DNA of 64,000 nucleotides from Mycolicibacterium parafortuitum (GCF_002086815.1 NZ_MVID01000009.1:62001-126000), one strand, 5' to 3'; positions 24,778 to 33,893 are shown, counted from the stretch's first letter. Notes: generated by a model not told the origin, from the letters alone. Translations and numbers: made by a program.

Positions 24778-26171
24778 CCCCGCAGGTGATTGAGGTCGAT
24801 CTGCTCGTCATCGGATTCGGCAAGGGCGGCAAGACGTTGGCGACTGAGGTGGGCCGACAAGGTCAGCGTGTCGTGCTGGTGGAGGAGTCGGCGCAGATGT
24901 ACGGCGGCACCTGCATCAACACGGGCTGTGTGCCGACGAAGTCGATGGTGTACCGCAGTGAGCACTCGCCCCGCGGCTCGTCCGGAACGTCGGTTTACGC
25001 GGATGCGGTCGCTGCCACAGAGCGGCTGACCACCGGGTTGCGGGCTACGAATCTCGCGGCACTGCAGTCGGTCCCGTCATTGCGGGTGCTCACCGGTCGG
25101 GCGAGCTTCATCGATGCGAACTCGGTCGCGGTAGAGACCGAGGACGGTCTCGCCACGGTGGTGGCGCGCGACATCGTCATCGGTACCGGCTCAACACCGG
25201 TGATTCCCGACCTACCCGGCGTGCGGCATAGTCCGGTCGTGGTCACCAGTGCGGAGTTGCTGCGGCGTGCCTCGCGCCCGGACCGGCTTGTGATTCTCGG
25301 CGGCGGCTACATCGGTTTGGAGTTCGCGTCGATGTACGCCGGATACGGCACCTCCGTGACCGTTCTGGAGCAACGTCCGGCCGTTCTGGCACATGAGGAC
25401 CCAGACATCGCCGACGCTGCAGTTTCTGTCCTGTCCGGGAGGGGAGCCACGATCCTCACCGGCGCCGAAGTCACTGAAGTGCAGACTGTTCCGCGGCCGG
25501 GCGCCCCCCCATTGGCACGCGTGGCGTATCGCATCGGCGGACGCGCCGCCACCGTCGAGGCCGACGTCGTGCTGATCGCGCTCGGACGCACGCCCAACTC
25601 CGCCTATCTCCGACTTGATCGGGCCGGGGTGGAGATGACCGACACCGGTGCCGTCGTGGTCGATGACTACCGCCGTAGCAGCCAACCCCACATCTATGCG
25701 GTCGGGGATGTCAACGGCGGACCGCAGTTCACCTACATCTCTCTCGACGACTACCGCATCGTGCTCGATCAGCTCGGCGGTGCTGCCGAACCCAGGTCTG
25801 CCGCCCAGCGCCGAGCAGTTCCGAACTGCCTGTTCCTGAGCCCCCCACTGGCACGTGTCGGCCTTACCGAAAACCAAGCGCGCACCGCGGGTTACGACCT
25901 CAAAGTGGCGGCCAGCCCGGTGGTGAACCTGGCCACCGTGGCAAGAGCCCGCATCGTCGATGACACGGCCGGGATGATGAAAGTGGTGGTGGACGCGGAA
26001 ACCGACAGGATTCTCGGCGCTGCCCTGCTGTGTCACGACGCACAGGAGGTGATCAACATCGTCGCCCTGGCGATGCGCCACGGCATCACCGCATCGGTAT
26101 TGCGGGACGAGATCTACACCCATCCGTCCATGTCGGAGTGTTTCAACCAGCTGTTAGGACTGCTGCAATGA
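24774..26171 (+). CDS. RclA-like FAD/NAD(P) disulfide oxidoreductase
   Basis: A 465-residue class I flavin disulfide reductase. The N-terminal FAD site is VIGFGKGGKTLATEVGRQGQ (about 13-32), and the redox-active pair is GGTCINTGCVPTK (about 44-56, CxxxxC). NAD binding is LVILGGGYIGLEFASMYAGY (about 172-191), and GDVNGGPQFTYISLDDYRIV (about 305-324) is the RclA-specific signature, with the C-terminal THPSMSECFNQL also matching. RclA in Escherichia coli reduces hypothiocyanous acid and protects against reactive chlorine. The same activity is likely here but inferred. The GTG start overlaps the hydrolase stop. Confidence 0.87.
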   Translation: MTPQVIEVDLLVIGFGKGGKTLATEVGRQGQRVVLVEESAQMYGGTCINTGCVPTKSMVYRSEHSPRGSSGTSVYADAVAATERLTTGLRATNLAALQSVPSLRVLTGRASFIDANSVAVETEDGLATVVARDIVIGTGSTPVIPDLPGVRHSPVVVTSAELLRRASRPDRLVILGGGYIGLEFASMYAGYGTSVTVLEQRPAVLAHEDPDIADAAVSVLSGRGATILTGAEVTEVQTVPRPGAPPLARVAYRIGGRAATVEADVVLIALGRTPNSAYLRLDRAGVEMTDTGAVVVDDYRRSSQPHIYAVGDVNGGPQFTYISLDDYRIVLDQLGGAAEPRSAAQRRAVPNCLFLSPPLARVGLTENQARTAGYDLKVAASPVVNLATVARARIVDDTAGMMKVVVDAETDRILGAALLCHDAQEVINIVALAMRHGITASVLRDEIYTHPSMSECFNQLLGLLQ

Positions 26172-26824
26172 AGTTCGACCCTACGAACACCGCGGTCGTG
26201 GTCATCGATCCGCAGATCGACGTCCTGAGTCCCACCGCACGCAACTGGGCGTCCGTCGGCGCGAGTGTCACCGAGAACGACACAGTGGCCCACCTCGCCC
26301 AACTCATGGAAACCGCCGTCGCCCAGGGGTATCCGCTGATCATCTCGCCGCATTACTTCTATCCGTCTGATTCGCAGTGGTTGTTCAACGGGCCGCTGGA
26401 GTCCGACGAGTTCGCCACCGGAACGTTCGCCCGCGTTGGGGCCCTGGATTTGACCGACTTCGCGGGTTCGGGCGCAGACTGGCTACCTGCGCTGGCGCCC
26501 TATATCAACCGCCCGACCACCACCGTCGCGAGCCCCCACAAGGTCTTCGGGCCGCAGACCAACGACGTTGTCTTACAGCTACGGAAGCGAGGATGCGACC
26601 GCGTCATCCTCGCCGGGATGTTGGCGAACATGTGCGTCGAGTCTCACCTGCGTCACCTTCTCGAGGACGGATTCGAAGTTGCGGTGGCCGTGGATGCGGT
26701 GGCGGGCCCCCGTCACCCCGCCTGGGGCGACGGGTATCAGGCAGCGCTGGTGAACTATCGGTTTCTCGCGCACGCGGTGTTGCCGACCGGAGAAATCGTC
26801 TCGGCGATGACCGGCGCGGCATGA
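26168..26824 (+). CDS. Isochorismatase-family cysteine hydrolase
   Basis: A 218-residue isochorismatase-fold protein: TAVVVIDPQIDVLSPTARNW (residues about 8-27) contains the catalytic Asp, the Lys is in VASPHKVFGPQTNDV (about 120-134), and the nucleophile Cys is in GMLANMCVESHLRHLLEDGF (about 153-172). Such proteins hydrolyse amides or vinyl ethers (nicotinamidase, N-carbamoylsarcosine amidase and others); the exact one is not indicated. The ATG overlaps the RclA-like stop (ATGA). As the fourth gene of the plus-strand group it probably helps the reductase in detoxification. Confidence 0.88.
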   Translation: MKFDPTNTAVVVIDPQIDVLSPTARNWASVGASVTENDTVAHLAQLMETAVAQGYPLIISPHYFYPSDSQWLFNGPLESDEFATGTFARVGALDLTDFAGSGADWLPALAPYINRPTTTVASPHKVFGPQTNDVVLQLRKRGCDRVILAGMLANMCVESHLRHLLEDGFEVAVAVDAVAGPRHPAWGDGYQAALVNYRFLAHAVLPTGEIVSAMTGAA

Positions 26825-26825
26825 A

Positions 26826-27851
26826 TCACTGAGCGAGGGTGAAGTCGAGGACGACGCGGAATCGTGCGCGGCCGGACATCATTCGGTCGTAGGCGCGCGG
26901 TGCTTCGTGAAAGGGGAGTGGTTCGATCATCGGGGCGATCTGGTGCGTGAGGCTGAATGCGAGGTTGTCTTCGTTATCGATGGCGGATCCGGTGAGGCTT
27001 CCGATGATGCTGCGCCCGCCGAAGATCAGATCGGGGGTGTGGACCGGTACCGGTTCTGGTGAGGCTCCGACGACGATCATTTTGCCCCGTGGTTGGAGTC
27101 CGGCTACCAGTCCGGCCATCGATGCTCCGTTGGCGGCCGTGGCGATGATCGCTGTCGCACCGCCGAGTGCGGTTAGCGCGGCGGCGGGGTCTTCGGCGGC
27201 GCTGTCGATGTAGTGGTCGGCGCCCAAAGTCGAGGCCAGTCGCGCCTTTTCGGTGCCGCGGGCTAGTGCGGCGACGCGGTAACCCATTTTCTTGGCGTAC
27301 TGCACGCCCAGATGTCCTAATCCTCCGATACCCTGTACCGCCACCAGGGAGTTCACCGGCGCCTGGGCGACGCGCAGGGCGTTGAACACGGTCACCCCGG
27401 CACACAACAGGGGTGCGGCCGTCAGCGCGTCGAAGGCCTCCGGAACCCGCACCAGCCCAGAGGCCCTGGCGTAGACGATCTCGGCATACCCGCCGTCGAC
27501 GGTTGTCCCGGGCTGGGGTTGGTCGGTGCAGTTAACGAAGTCACCGCGGCGGCAGAAGTCGCACTGACCGCACTGGCCGCCCAGGAATCCCACCCCGACG
27601 CGGTCACCGACCTGCCACCGAGGTTCCACCCCGGCGCCGATGGCATCAATGGTCCCGACTACCTCGTGACCGGGAACCATTGGGGTCGTCGGGTCTGGGC
27701 GCTGTCCCTCCACGGCCAGAACATCGCTGTGGCATACCCCGCACGCGGCCGTCCGGATCCGCACGTGCCCGGGGGCGGGGTCGTGCAGTTCGCGGTCGAC
27801 GAGGGAGAATTCGCGATGTTTAGTGACCTGATATGCCCGATAAGAGTTCAT
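26826..27851 (-). CDS. Zinc-dependent alcohol dehydrogenase (MDR family)
   Basis: A 341-residue zinc ADH. The catalytic zinc site is CGVCHSD (about 38-44) with GHE (about 62) and the later Cys. The structural-zinc lobe is CGQCDFCRRGDFVNC (about 95-109). The Rossmann motif is GIGGLGHLGVQYAKKMGYRV (about 175-194). It matches the AdhA/AdhP group that oxidises short primary alcohols with NAD(P). It is downstream of the LuxR-type regulator gene by 59 nt on the same strand, so that regulator probably controls it. The start is ATG. Confidence 0.9.
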   Translation of the reverse strand: MNSYRAYQVTKHREFSLVDRELHDPAPGHVRIRTAACGVCHSDVLAVEGQRPDPTTPMVPGHEVVGTIDAIGAGVEPRWQVGDRVGVGFLGGQCGQCDFCRRGDFVNCTDQPQPGTTVDGGYAEIVYARASGLVRVPEAFDALTAAPLLCAGVTVFNALRVAQAPVNSLVAVQGIGGLGHLGVQYAKKMGYRVAALARGTEKARLASTLGADHYIDSAAEDPAAALTALGGATAIIATAANGASMAGLVAGLQPRGKMIVVGASPEPVPVHTPDLIFGGRSIIGSLTGSAIDNEDNLAFSLTHQIAPMIEPLPFHEAPRAYDRMMSGRARFRVVLDFTLAQ

Positions 27852-27910
27852 GTATCCATGCCATCAGCTCCAGCGGCGTCGCGGCATAAGTACGTTGACC
27901 ACAAGTACGG

Positions 27911-30655
27911 CTACTCGCCGGCGGGCGTGGCGTTGTCGAGTTCGATGGCGTCTCGTAGTTGAGCGCGGCGAGTGATGCCGAGCTTGGGGAAGATCTTGTA
28001 CAGGTGCGCCGCAACCGTCCGATGTGAGATGTAGATTTGGTCGGCGATCTGGCGGTTGGTCAGTCCGGCCGCTGCGAGCCGTGCGATCTGTAATTCCTGC
28101 GGCGAGAGTTTGGTCGTGAGCACGTCGATTGCCGATGCCACGCCTGGCACCTGCACGCCGGCGGCGCGCAGTTCGCCTCGTGTGCGTTGAGCCCAGGGCG
28201 CTGCTCCGCGGTGTTCGAAAAATCTTAGTGCTGCGGCTAACTGGGTGCGTGCGTCGATGATGCGTCGTTGTCGTCGGAGCCATTCGCCGTAGCTCAACTG
28301 GGTGCGGGCGTACTCCAACGGCGCTTGGGCCTCGGCGTCCTCGATGTCCAGCGCGGCGTGGAAGTGGTGCTCTGCGTGCTGGTCCGTACCGGCGATCAAG
28401 GCCCGGCTGCGGTGTACCAGCATGACGATGTGTGGGGAACCCAGCGCGCTCGCCTCGGTGTCGATCTCGTCGACAAGCTGGCAGATCACTCGGGTGTGGC
28501 CACTGGCGACGGCGGCTTCGGTGAGGTCGGCGATAGCCCAGCGACGGGAACTGCGGTCACGGTTCATCTGCGAAAGTTCGGTGAAGGCGCGCTCGCTGTC
28601 GTGTGTGCTCAGAGCAAGCAGGCCACTGGCCCAGGCCAGGTCGTCGAGCCACAGTAGGGGAGTGTCGCTGGGCAGGTTCTGTTGCGCTGTCGCCAGTGAC
28701 TGCTGAGCGGATTTGGTATCGCCCTGCCATGCTTGGATCCGCGCCAGCAGGGCGGCTGCAGCGCCCATGCTGAGCCCGAGATCCGCATCGGTGGCGATCC
28801 GGAATGCGTTGTGCGCGCTGACGGCGGCCTCGGTCAATTGCCCGGCGATGATCTGCGATCGCGCTGAGCCGCGCAGCGCCTCACACTCGATCGCGGGCGC
28901 ACCTGTCCTTCGGGCCACCTTGATGGAACCGTCCCAGCATGACTGAGCGGTCGCCAGATCAGAAGCCGACTCGGCGGCCAACCCCATCGACATCAGCGCC
29001 GTCAGATCATCACTCAGGGCATCCTGCAATGTTGCGGCGCGGCAACGGAACTGGCGGGCATACTTGGTGTCCTCAAGGGTCGCCAAGGCCACTTCGACTG
29101 CCGGGTGGTCCAGGTGCTCGATTTGGTGCAGGCGCTCGGCGATCAGATCACGGTCACGTTCGTCGAGTCCGTGCATCCGACACTGCGCTGCCGCGGCGGC
29201 GAGCAGGCGGATATGGGTGTCCAACTCACCGTGGCTTCCCAACCGGTCCGCCAGCGCCACCAGATCCTCTACCGGCGGCGCCGTTACGCCGGTTGTGACG
29301 GCGAGGGTGAAGCGCGCGAACGCAAGATCGAACTGGTGCCCGAGATCAATGGCCAACGGCTCGGCCTCATCGAGGATGTCCATCGCTTCGGCGGTCAGCC
29401 CTGCCCGGTACGCGGGTTCGATTGCGCGGACGAGGCGGCGGATGCGATCGTTCGCCGACGGCGACAGCGCGGCCGCACGCCGCCATGCGCGTGCCGCTTC
29501 TGCATTGGCGCCACGAAGTTGTGCGGTCTGGGCCGCGGTTTCGAGGTCGGCGGCGACCCCCTCATCGGATCTATAGGCCGCCGCCGACCGGTGCCAGGCG
29601 GCTCTCATCGCATCGGTGGTCGCGTCGGCCAGCGCCTGGTGGAAGGCCGAGCGTTGCGTCAGAGGTATCGCCCGGTAGGCCACAGACCGGATCAGGGGAT
29701 GGCGCACCTGGAGCGATCCGGCGACGACTGTGATCAGCCCGCACCGCTCGAGTGGATCCAGATCGGCATCTGACAGACCGACGTGCCGCGCCGCGTCGGC
29801 AAGTTCAGCCATTGCAGTATCTCCGCCGGCGGCGATCAGTCCCAGCATCCGGCGACTGGGTTCAGGAACGCCATCCAGTTGCTCCCGGAAAGCGCGTTCG
29901 ATGCGACGCGTCGTCGGCAGAGGCGTCGGCGACGGGTTTCTCTGTTCCTCGCCGCCGGCCAACAGTGCCTTCGTGAGTTCGGCGATGGCCAACGGATTTC
30001 CCGCAGCTTCGGTCAAGACGCGCCGTTGGGTAAGCGCGCTGACCCCGTGCCCGTCGACACCGGCCAGCGCCTCCTCCATCAGGACGCGCGACGTCGCGAT
30101 ATCCAGTGCCTCCAACTGGAGGTGCGGCAACGACGAGAGTTGTGACGATTCCCCGTCGATGCGGGGCCTTGCGGCGCACAGCATCATCACCGGCGAGTTC
30201 GTGATGCGGCGCCCGATGAAGGTCACAACGTGCAGCGTGGAATCGTCGAGCCACTGCGCATCGTCGATCACGAGCAGCATGGGTCGGGTGGCCGCGGCCT
30301 CCTCGATCAGCCCGAGCGTCGCGACGCCGATCAGCAGCGGGTTGGGCACGCCGGCCTCAGCGAGGCCGAGGGCGGCCAGCAGGGTCGTCCGCTGGTGCTC
30401 TGGCAACGCGTCGGCGCTACTGAGAATCGGGTGCACCAATTCGTGCAGACCCGCGTAGCCCACCGTGGCCTGCGACTGCACCCCGGCACACGACAAGACG
30501 ATGAACCCCTGGCGCTTCGCCCACCCTGTGGCAGCCGCCAGCAGGGTGGTCTTCCCGATCCCAGGCTCGCCTTCTACGACCAATGCACATCCGCGCTCTG
30601 CCAACGCGGTGGCGGCGGCGGTGATCGCCTCCAGCTCGTTGTCGCGGCCGATCAC
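27911..30655 (-). CDS. LuxR-family ATPase transcriptional regulator (LAL type)
   Basis: A 914-residue LAL regulator with the same plan as the protein at 3554-6289. Walker A GEPGIGKT is at about 29-36 and Walker B LLVIDDAQWLDDST at about 120. A TPR-like helical middle follows. The C-terminal LuxR HTH (about 850-905) includes LSPQELQIARLAAAGLTNRQ, then RTVAAHLYKIFPKLGI. It is located directly upstream of the zinc ADH gene on the same strand and presumably activates it. It starts divergently from the HxlR gene at 30703; the 47-nt space between must hold both promoters. Confidence 0.92.
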   Translation of the reverse strand: MIGRDNELEAITAAATALAERGCALVVEGEPGIGKTTLLAAATGWAKRQGFIVLSCAGVQSQATVGYAGLHELVHPILSSADALPEHQRTTLLAALGLAEAGVPNPLLIGVATLGLIEEAAATRPMLLVIDDAQWLDDSTLHVVTFIGRRITNSPVMMLCAARPRIDGESSQLSSLPHLQLEALDIATSRVLMEEALAGVDGHGVSALTQRRVLTEAAGNPLAIAELTKALLAGGEEQRNPSPTPLPTTRRIERAFREQLDGVPEPSRRMLGLIAAGGDTAMAELADAARHVGLSDADLDPLERCGLITVVAGSLQVRHPLIRSVAYRAIPLTQRSAFHQALADATTDAMRAAWHRSAAAYRSDEGVAADLETAAQTAQLRGANAEAARAWRRAAALSPSANDRIRRLVRAIEPAYRAGLTAEAMDILDEAEPLAIDLGHQFDLAFARFTLAVTTGVTAPPVEDLVALADRLGSHGELDTHIRLLAAAAAQCRMHGLDERDRDLIAERLHQIEHLDHPAVEVALATLEDTKYARQFRCRAATLQDALSDDLTALMSMGLAAESASDLATAQSCWDGSIKVARRTGAPAIECEALRGSARSQIIAGQLTEAAVSAHNAFRIATDADLGLSMGAAAALLARIQAWQGDTKSAQQSLATAQQNLPSDTPLLWLDDLAWASGLLALSTHDSERAFTELSQMNRDRSSRRWAIADLTEAAVASGHTRVICQLVDEIDTEASALGSPHIVMLVHRSRALIAGTDQHAEHHFHAALDIEDAEAQAPLEYARTQLSYGEWLRRQRRIIDARTQLAAALRFFEHRGAAPWAQRTRGELRAAGVQVPGVASAIDVLTTKLSPQELQIARLAAAGLTNRQIADQIYISHRTVAAHLYKIFPKLGITRRAQLRDAIELDNATPAGE

Positions 30656-30702
30656 GTGCCGACGGTACCACCCTGGATTGGAGATGCCAACTCAGATAGG
30701 GT

Positions 30703-31167
30703 GTGGCGATGCGTACCGATCCGTGGTCCGACGATCCCTGTCCTATCGCGCGCGCTATGGCGGTCATCGGGCAGCGGTGGTCGATGCTGATCATTCGCGA
30801 AGCATTCCTCGGCAGAACCCGATTCTCGGAGTTCAAGGAGCAGTTAGGAATTGCCTCGGATATCCTCAGCGCCCGGCTGGCCGAACTTGTGTCGGCCGGC
30901 GTACTGGAGACCGTGGAATACCGCGAGCCGGGCGACCGCACCCGCAGCCGTTACGAGTTGACGCAATCCGGTCGCGACTTGGTCGTGGTCCTTGGAGCAA
31001 TCGGCCAGTGGGGCTACAAACACGCAGACCGAAGCAAAGGCACGCCGTATCGATTCGTCGACAGCAATGGCGAGCCAGTCATCGCAGGCTTCCGGCACCG
31101 TGACGGTACCGCGGCGGCCAGCACGGATGTCCGCCTGGTCAGCGCCGCCGCGCCGATCTCGCAATGA
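30703..31167 (+). CDS. HxlR-family transcriptional regulator
   Basis: A 154-residue winged-helix HxlR protein: DDPCPIARAMAVIGQRWSML (about 9-28) with the N-terminal Cys, then the recognition helix RTRFSEFKEQLGIASDILSA and the wing ETVEYREPGDRTRSRYELTQ. It is longer at the C terminus than the 22248 protein (115 residues), with an extra about 40 residues. The GTG at 30703 gives MAMRTDP; the ATG at 30709 is an alternative. The gene is divergent from the LAL regulator. A 37-bp element that also follows the other HxlR gene lies about 380 nt downstream. Confidence 0.92.
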   Translation: MAMRTDPWSDDPCPIARAMAVIGQRWSMLIIREAFLGRTRFSEFKEQLGIASDILSARLAELVSAGVLETVEYREPGDRTRSRYELTQSGRDLVVVLGAIGQWGYKHADRSKGTPYRFVDSNGEPVIAGFRHRDGTAAASTDVRLVSAAAPISQ

Positions 31168-31735
31168 CAACACCCGGATCTACCTGCCGGCCGCACCCGC
31201 GACGTGACGCGACCTGCCACTGAAGCGAGCAAGTTCGCGCATTACCCGGCGCTGCAGCCGACACGAGTCCCGCTGAGCACGGCCTTTGCCGGGAAGTATC
31301 GCAACACGGGAAGAACGAACGACGGGACGGCTATGGCCGCACGAGGCCGGTGTCCGTTAACGGCTGATTTGACGGCGTAATACAGCGAACTGCCGACCCG
31401 AGTGAGAAAAAAATCCTTATGCTCTCCTCCTCAATTGAGTTGGCGGACCGGGGCAGCTGCCCTGCGGTCAGCACGAACTGGCCGCATCAAGAGACCGGAC
31501 AACAAGAAGAGCAGCCGAATGATCTGTTCCTACAATGGAATTGAGCAGTTACTGGTAACCCGCCATATTCGATTCCTGCATATTCTTCCAGTTGGTCTGG
31601 CCGGGCAGACTGCGGCGGTCGGTACTGGATCGAACTAGCTCCGCCCGAGGCGGACATGATCATGGATACCGTCCTGCGGTTATCCACGCCGATGTCCATC
31701 CTGTGGGGCCGTGAGGTTCACGCCCCTGTGCTGGG
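31168..31735. other. 568-nt intergenic region at the left edge of the mobile island
   Basis: It lies between the HxlR gene and the SEC-C gene and is likely close to the island's left boundary. It carries copy B of the 37-bp element. A 39-codon ORF from 31519 reads through the element (LVTRHIRFLHI) but has no convincing ribosome site. The rest shows no recognisable protein, repeat end or tRNA. The sequence is AT-rich between about 31380 and 31600. Confidence 0.5.
31549..31585. repeat. 37-bp repeat element, copy B
   Basis: TTACTGGTAAC (31549-31559) followed by CATATTC and TGCATATTC (31564-31570 and 31577-31585) in the same spacing as copy A at 22694-22730. 33 of 37 bases match; differences lie at the first, third and fourth bases after the dyad and one base in the 6-nt spacer between direct repeats. 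The flanking DNA is unrelated. Confidence 0.75.
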
Positions 31736-32860
31736 CTAAGTAGTGTTATCCGTCGCAATGATCGGAGGTTGCGGCACGCTCCTGACGTTTAACGATCCCT
31801 CGGCGATTCCGTGATGAAAGCTCGCTGCGCGTGGGTTAGGTGGCACCGTGAAATCCTCGCTCGGCGGCGCAGTGCTCACCATCAAAGTGTCGAGGTGATC
31901 TAGGTCCGGCCACGCAAAGACAATTGACTTCCAACTCGTGACGGGAAATCCCTTACGCATGAAATAGAGGCCGTGGGGGCGGTAGAGCCGCCTGACGGGC
32001 GGTGTCTCGAAACCTATCAGGAACTCGATGCCAGCGATTTGAACGTACCCGCCCAGTATTTCGCTGCTCATATTCGCGAGGCGCAGGCGCGCGGATTTGG
32101 TGATGATCGGTTGGTCGTTGTCGCGATCAAGCAGCATGTACATGCCCCAAGTGGGAGGCCAGTCGGCTCCACGCCACAGGATCTCAGCCAATTGTTCGGT
32201 CGTAACCCCTAGTCGAAAGCGGTATGCAGGCGAGCCGTCGATCTCCATCGTTCCTGACTCGATGGCACCCCATATGACTTTGAGGAGCCAGAGCTCGAAG
32301 AAGGGTCCGCTGGCCAAAACGAACCCGCGCGAGAATTCGCTCCTGCGGTCATTGCCGAGGTATTTGAAAATGTCGAGCTGGTCCTCCACGAGGTACCGGA
32401 AAAATTCAGCGGCCATCTTGTCCAACGGCCAGAGTGCGCTGTTGTGTCGGTGGCACAGCATCCGCGTCGAGAGACCCTGCCGACCAACAGTCTTTGACCG
32501 TTGAGCCTTGTCCTGCCAGGACGCGCCTTCGACGATGACGACCTTGCCGTCGTGAGAAATGGCTTCGAGCACATCATCGGTGATGAAGTGCTCACGGGTG
32601 AGCTTGTCGTCGCAGTCGTTGCTTCTGCGTGCGTAACAGCCAGGGTTGGCGTACCCGGTCCGCGGTCCGGTCAGTAGCGGCGGAGGTCGCGTGGCGATCC
32701 AGCGTTGCCCCTCCCCGAGATGGCATTCCCGTGACTGACGGCCGGATCCGCAAGGGCAGCGGTGTTCTGGTGCCGGGTGAAAGTACTGATTGAACTCGAC
32801 GTCGGCGGTACGCACCACCCCGACCAATGGCTCGATGGGCTCCTGTAAGCCTTCGCTCAT
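31736..32860 (-). CDS. SEC-C motif and HNH-like zinc protein, island cargo
   Basis: A 374-residue protein, probably cytosolic. Near residues 33-46 it has the SEC-C zinc motif HRCPCGSGRQSRECH, and a region from about 75 to 140 with paired Cys/His spacing (CYARRSNDCDDKLTREHFIT and MLCHRHNSALWPLDKMAAEF) that resembles an HNH nuclease (C-C...H...CxxHN). The remaining 200 residues are unknown. SEC-C proteins associated with nucleases are frequent in phage-defence islands. The frame begins at 32983, but this ATG precedes the conserved part; its ribosome site is weak. GC is lower than in the flanking chromosome. Confidence 0.7.
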   Translation of the reverse strand: MSEGLQEPIEPLVGVVRTADVEFNQYFHPAPEHRCPCGSGRQSRECHLGEGQRWIATRPPPLLTGPRTGYANPGCYARRSNDCDDKLTREHFITDDVLEAISHDGKVVIVEGASWQDKAQRSKTVGRQGLSTRMLCHRHNSALWPLDKMAAEFFRYLVEDQLDIFKYLGNDRRSEFSRGFVLASGPFFELWLLKVIWGAIESGTMEIDGSPAYRFRLGVTTEQLAEILWRGADWPPTWGMYMLLDRDNDQPIITKSARLRLANMSSEILGGYVQIAGIEFLIGFETPPVRRLYRPHGLYFMRKGFPVTSWKSIVFAWPDLDHLDTLMVSTAPPSEDFTVPPNPRAASFHHGIAEGSLNVRSVPQPPIIATDNTT

Positions 32861-32995
32861 GGAAAAACGATAGCGTCCGCCTCCGACACTGAATCCCAAT
32901 GCGAGGCGGTTCCGGCGGCCTGTGCTTCTGGCTACGTCGCGAAGGCAGCGCAAAGTAGCCACCAGCGTGGCCATTTCTAGCACTGCAGCCGAGCA

Positions 32996-33736
32996 GTGCC
33001 TTCCGTGTCCGAGGGTCTGCCATGCGATTATCTGTGGGTGGATTGGCTAGTCAATTGGTGGCACGGTCTATTTTGGACACAAGCGTGGGGGAACGCTGCC
33101 GAGTGGTTCGGGGCAATCGGAACCGGGGGAGCCTTCATAGCGGCCGTGGTGTTCTTTATCCACGAGCGGCGAACTGCAAACCGAGGCCAAGCATCGTTAG
33201 TCTTCGTCAGAAAAGTAAAGGGCGCTTACGTCGAGATCACGAACAGGTCCGATAAATCGATCTTCGATGTCCGCACGGTAGTAGATCCGATGTCGATGAT
33301 GACTGCTCTGACAATTGGTGAGGTCAATCAAACGCCGGCAATGGGTGTAGGCGGATCCAACACCTACAAATATCCGTCGCACGAATACTATCTCCTGATG
33401 CGGCGTTTGCTAAAGGAAAAAGCGCGAAGGTTTAGTGCGAACTCACCCAATCAAGGGGATGTTGAGATACCGGCGGGTGAGAAACACGAAATTTTTGTGC
33501 CCGAGCTGATGTTCAATTTGGACGAAGCGTACGTCTTATTTCTCGACGCCTACGGCAGGAGTTGGGCGGTCAATTCTCGCACCCGGAAAATTATCGGCGC
33601 GGGTCAGTACAGGCCTAAATCAGAGAGATTCAAGGAACGATTTTCCTCTCGGTGGTGGATTGCTAAAAATGAAGTCCACTATATATGGGACAATTACATG
33701 GATCACCGCAGCGGGAAGCCGGGCCCTCCGGAGTAA
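32996..33736 (+). CDS. Single-TM hypothetical protein, island cargo
   Basis: A 246-residue protein with one TM helix (about 36-54, WFGAIGTGGAFIAAVVFFI) preceded by a Trp-rich start (WVDWLVNWWHGLFWTQAWGN) and followed by a basic HERR stop-transfer. The C-terminal 190 residues are cytoplasmic, with Ig-like beta content (VEITNRSDKSIFDVRTVVDP; EIPAGEKHEIFVPELMFNLD). It is unrelated to a family I recognise. It lies divergent from the SEC-C gene (135 nt) and is convergent with the helicase gene. The AT-rich codons fit the island. Confidence 0.6.
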   Translation: MPSVSEGLPCDYLWVDWLVNWWHGLFWTQAWGNAAEWFGAIGTGGAFIAAVVFFIHERRTANRGQASLVFVRKVKGAYVEITNRSDKSIFDVRTVVDPMSMMTALTIGEVNQTPAMGVGGSNTYKYPSHEYYLLMRRLLKEKARRFSANSPNQGDVEIPAGEKHEIFVPELMFNLDEAYVLFLDAYGRSWAVNSRTRKIIGAGQYRPKSERFKERFSSRWWIAKNEVHYIWDNYMDHRSGKPGPPE

Positions 33737-33832
33737 ACGTGCTAGCCTCGTTCCCCAACTAGCTCGTTACCATGCATGTGAATGCTGGCTAGCCATTCGG
33801 TAGTTTGGATTCGTGCATAATCGGTCTGCATA

Positions 33833-33855
33833 GCCCGCGATAAGAAAGGGCGGGC
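33833..33855. terminator. Hairpin between convergent genes
   Basis: GCCCGC (33833-33838) and GCGGGC (33850-33855) form a 6-bp GC stem with an 11-nt loop between the ends of the membrane-protein gene and the helicase gene. This probably ends both transcripts. There is no clear T-tract. Confidence 0.4.
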
Positions 33856-33893
33856 CCAATGCTCTAAAAATAGGAAATCGCGGTTTGGCACCG

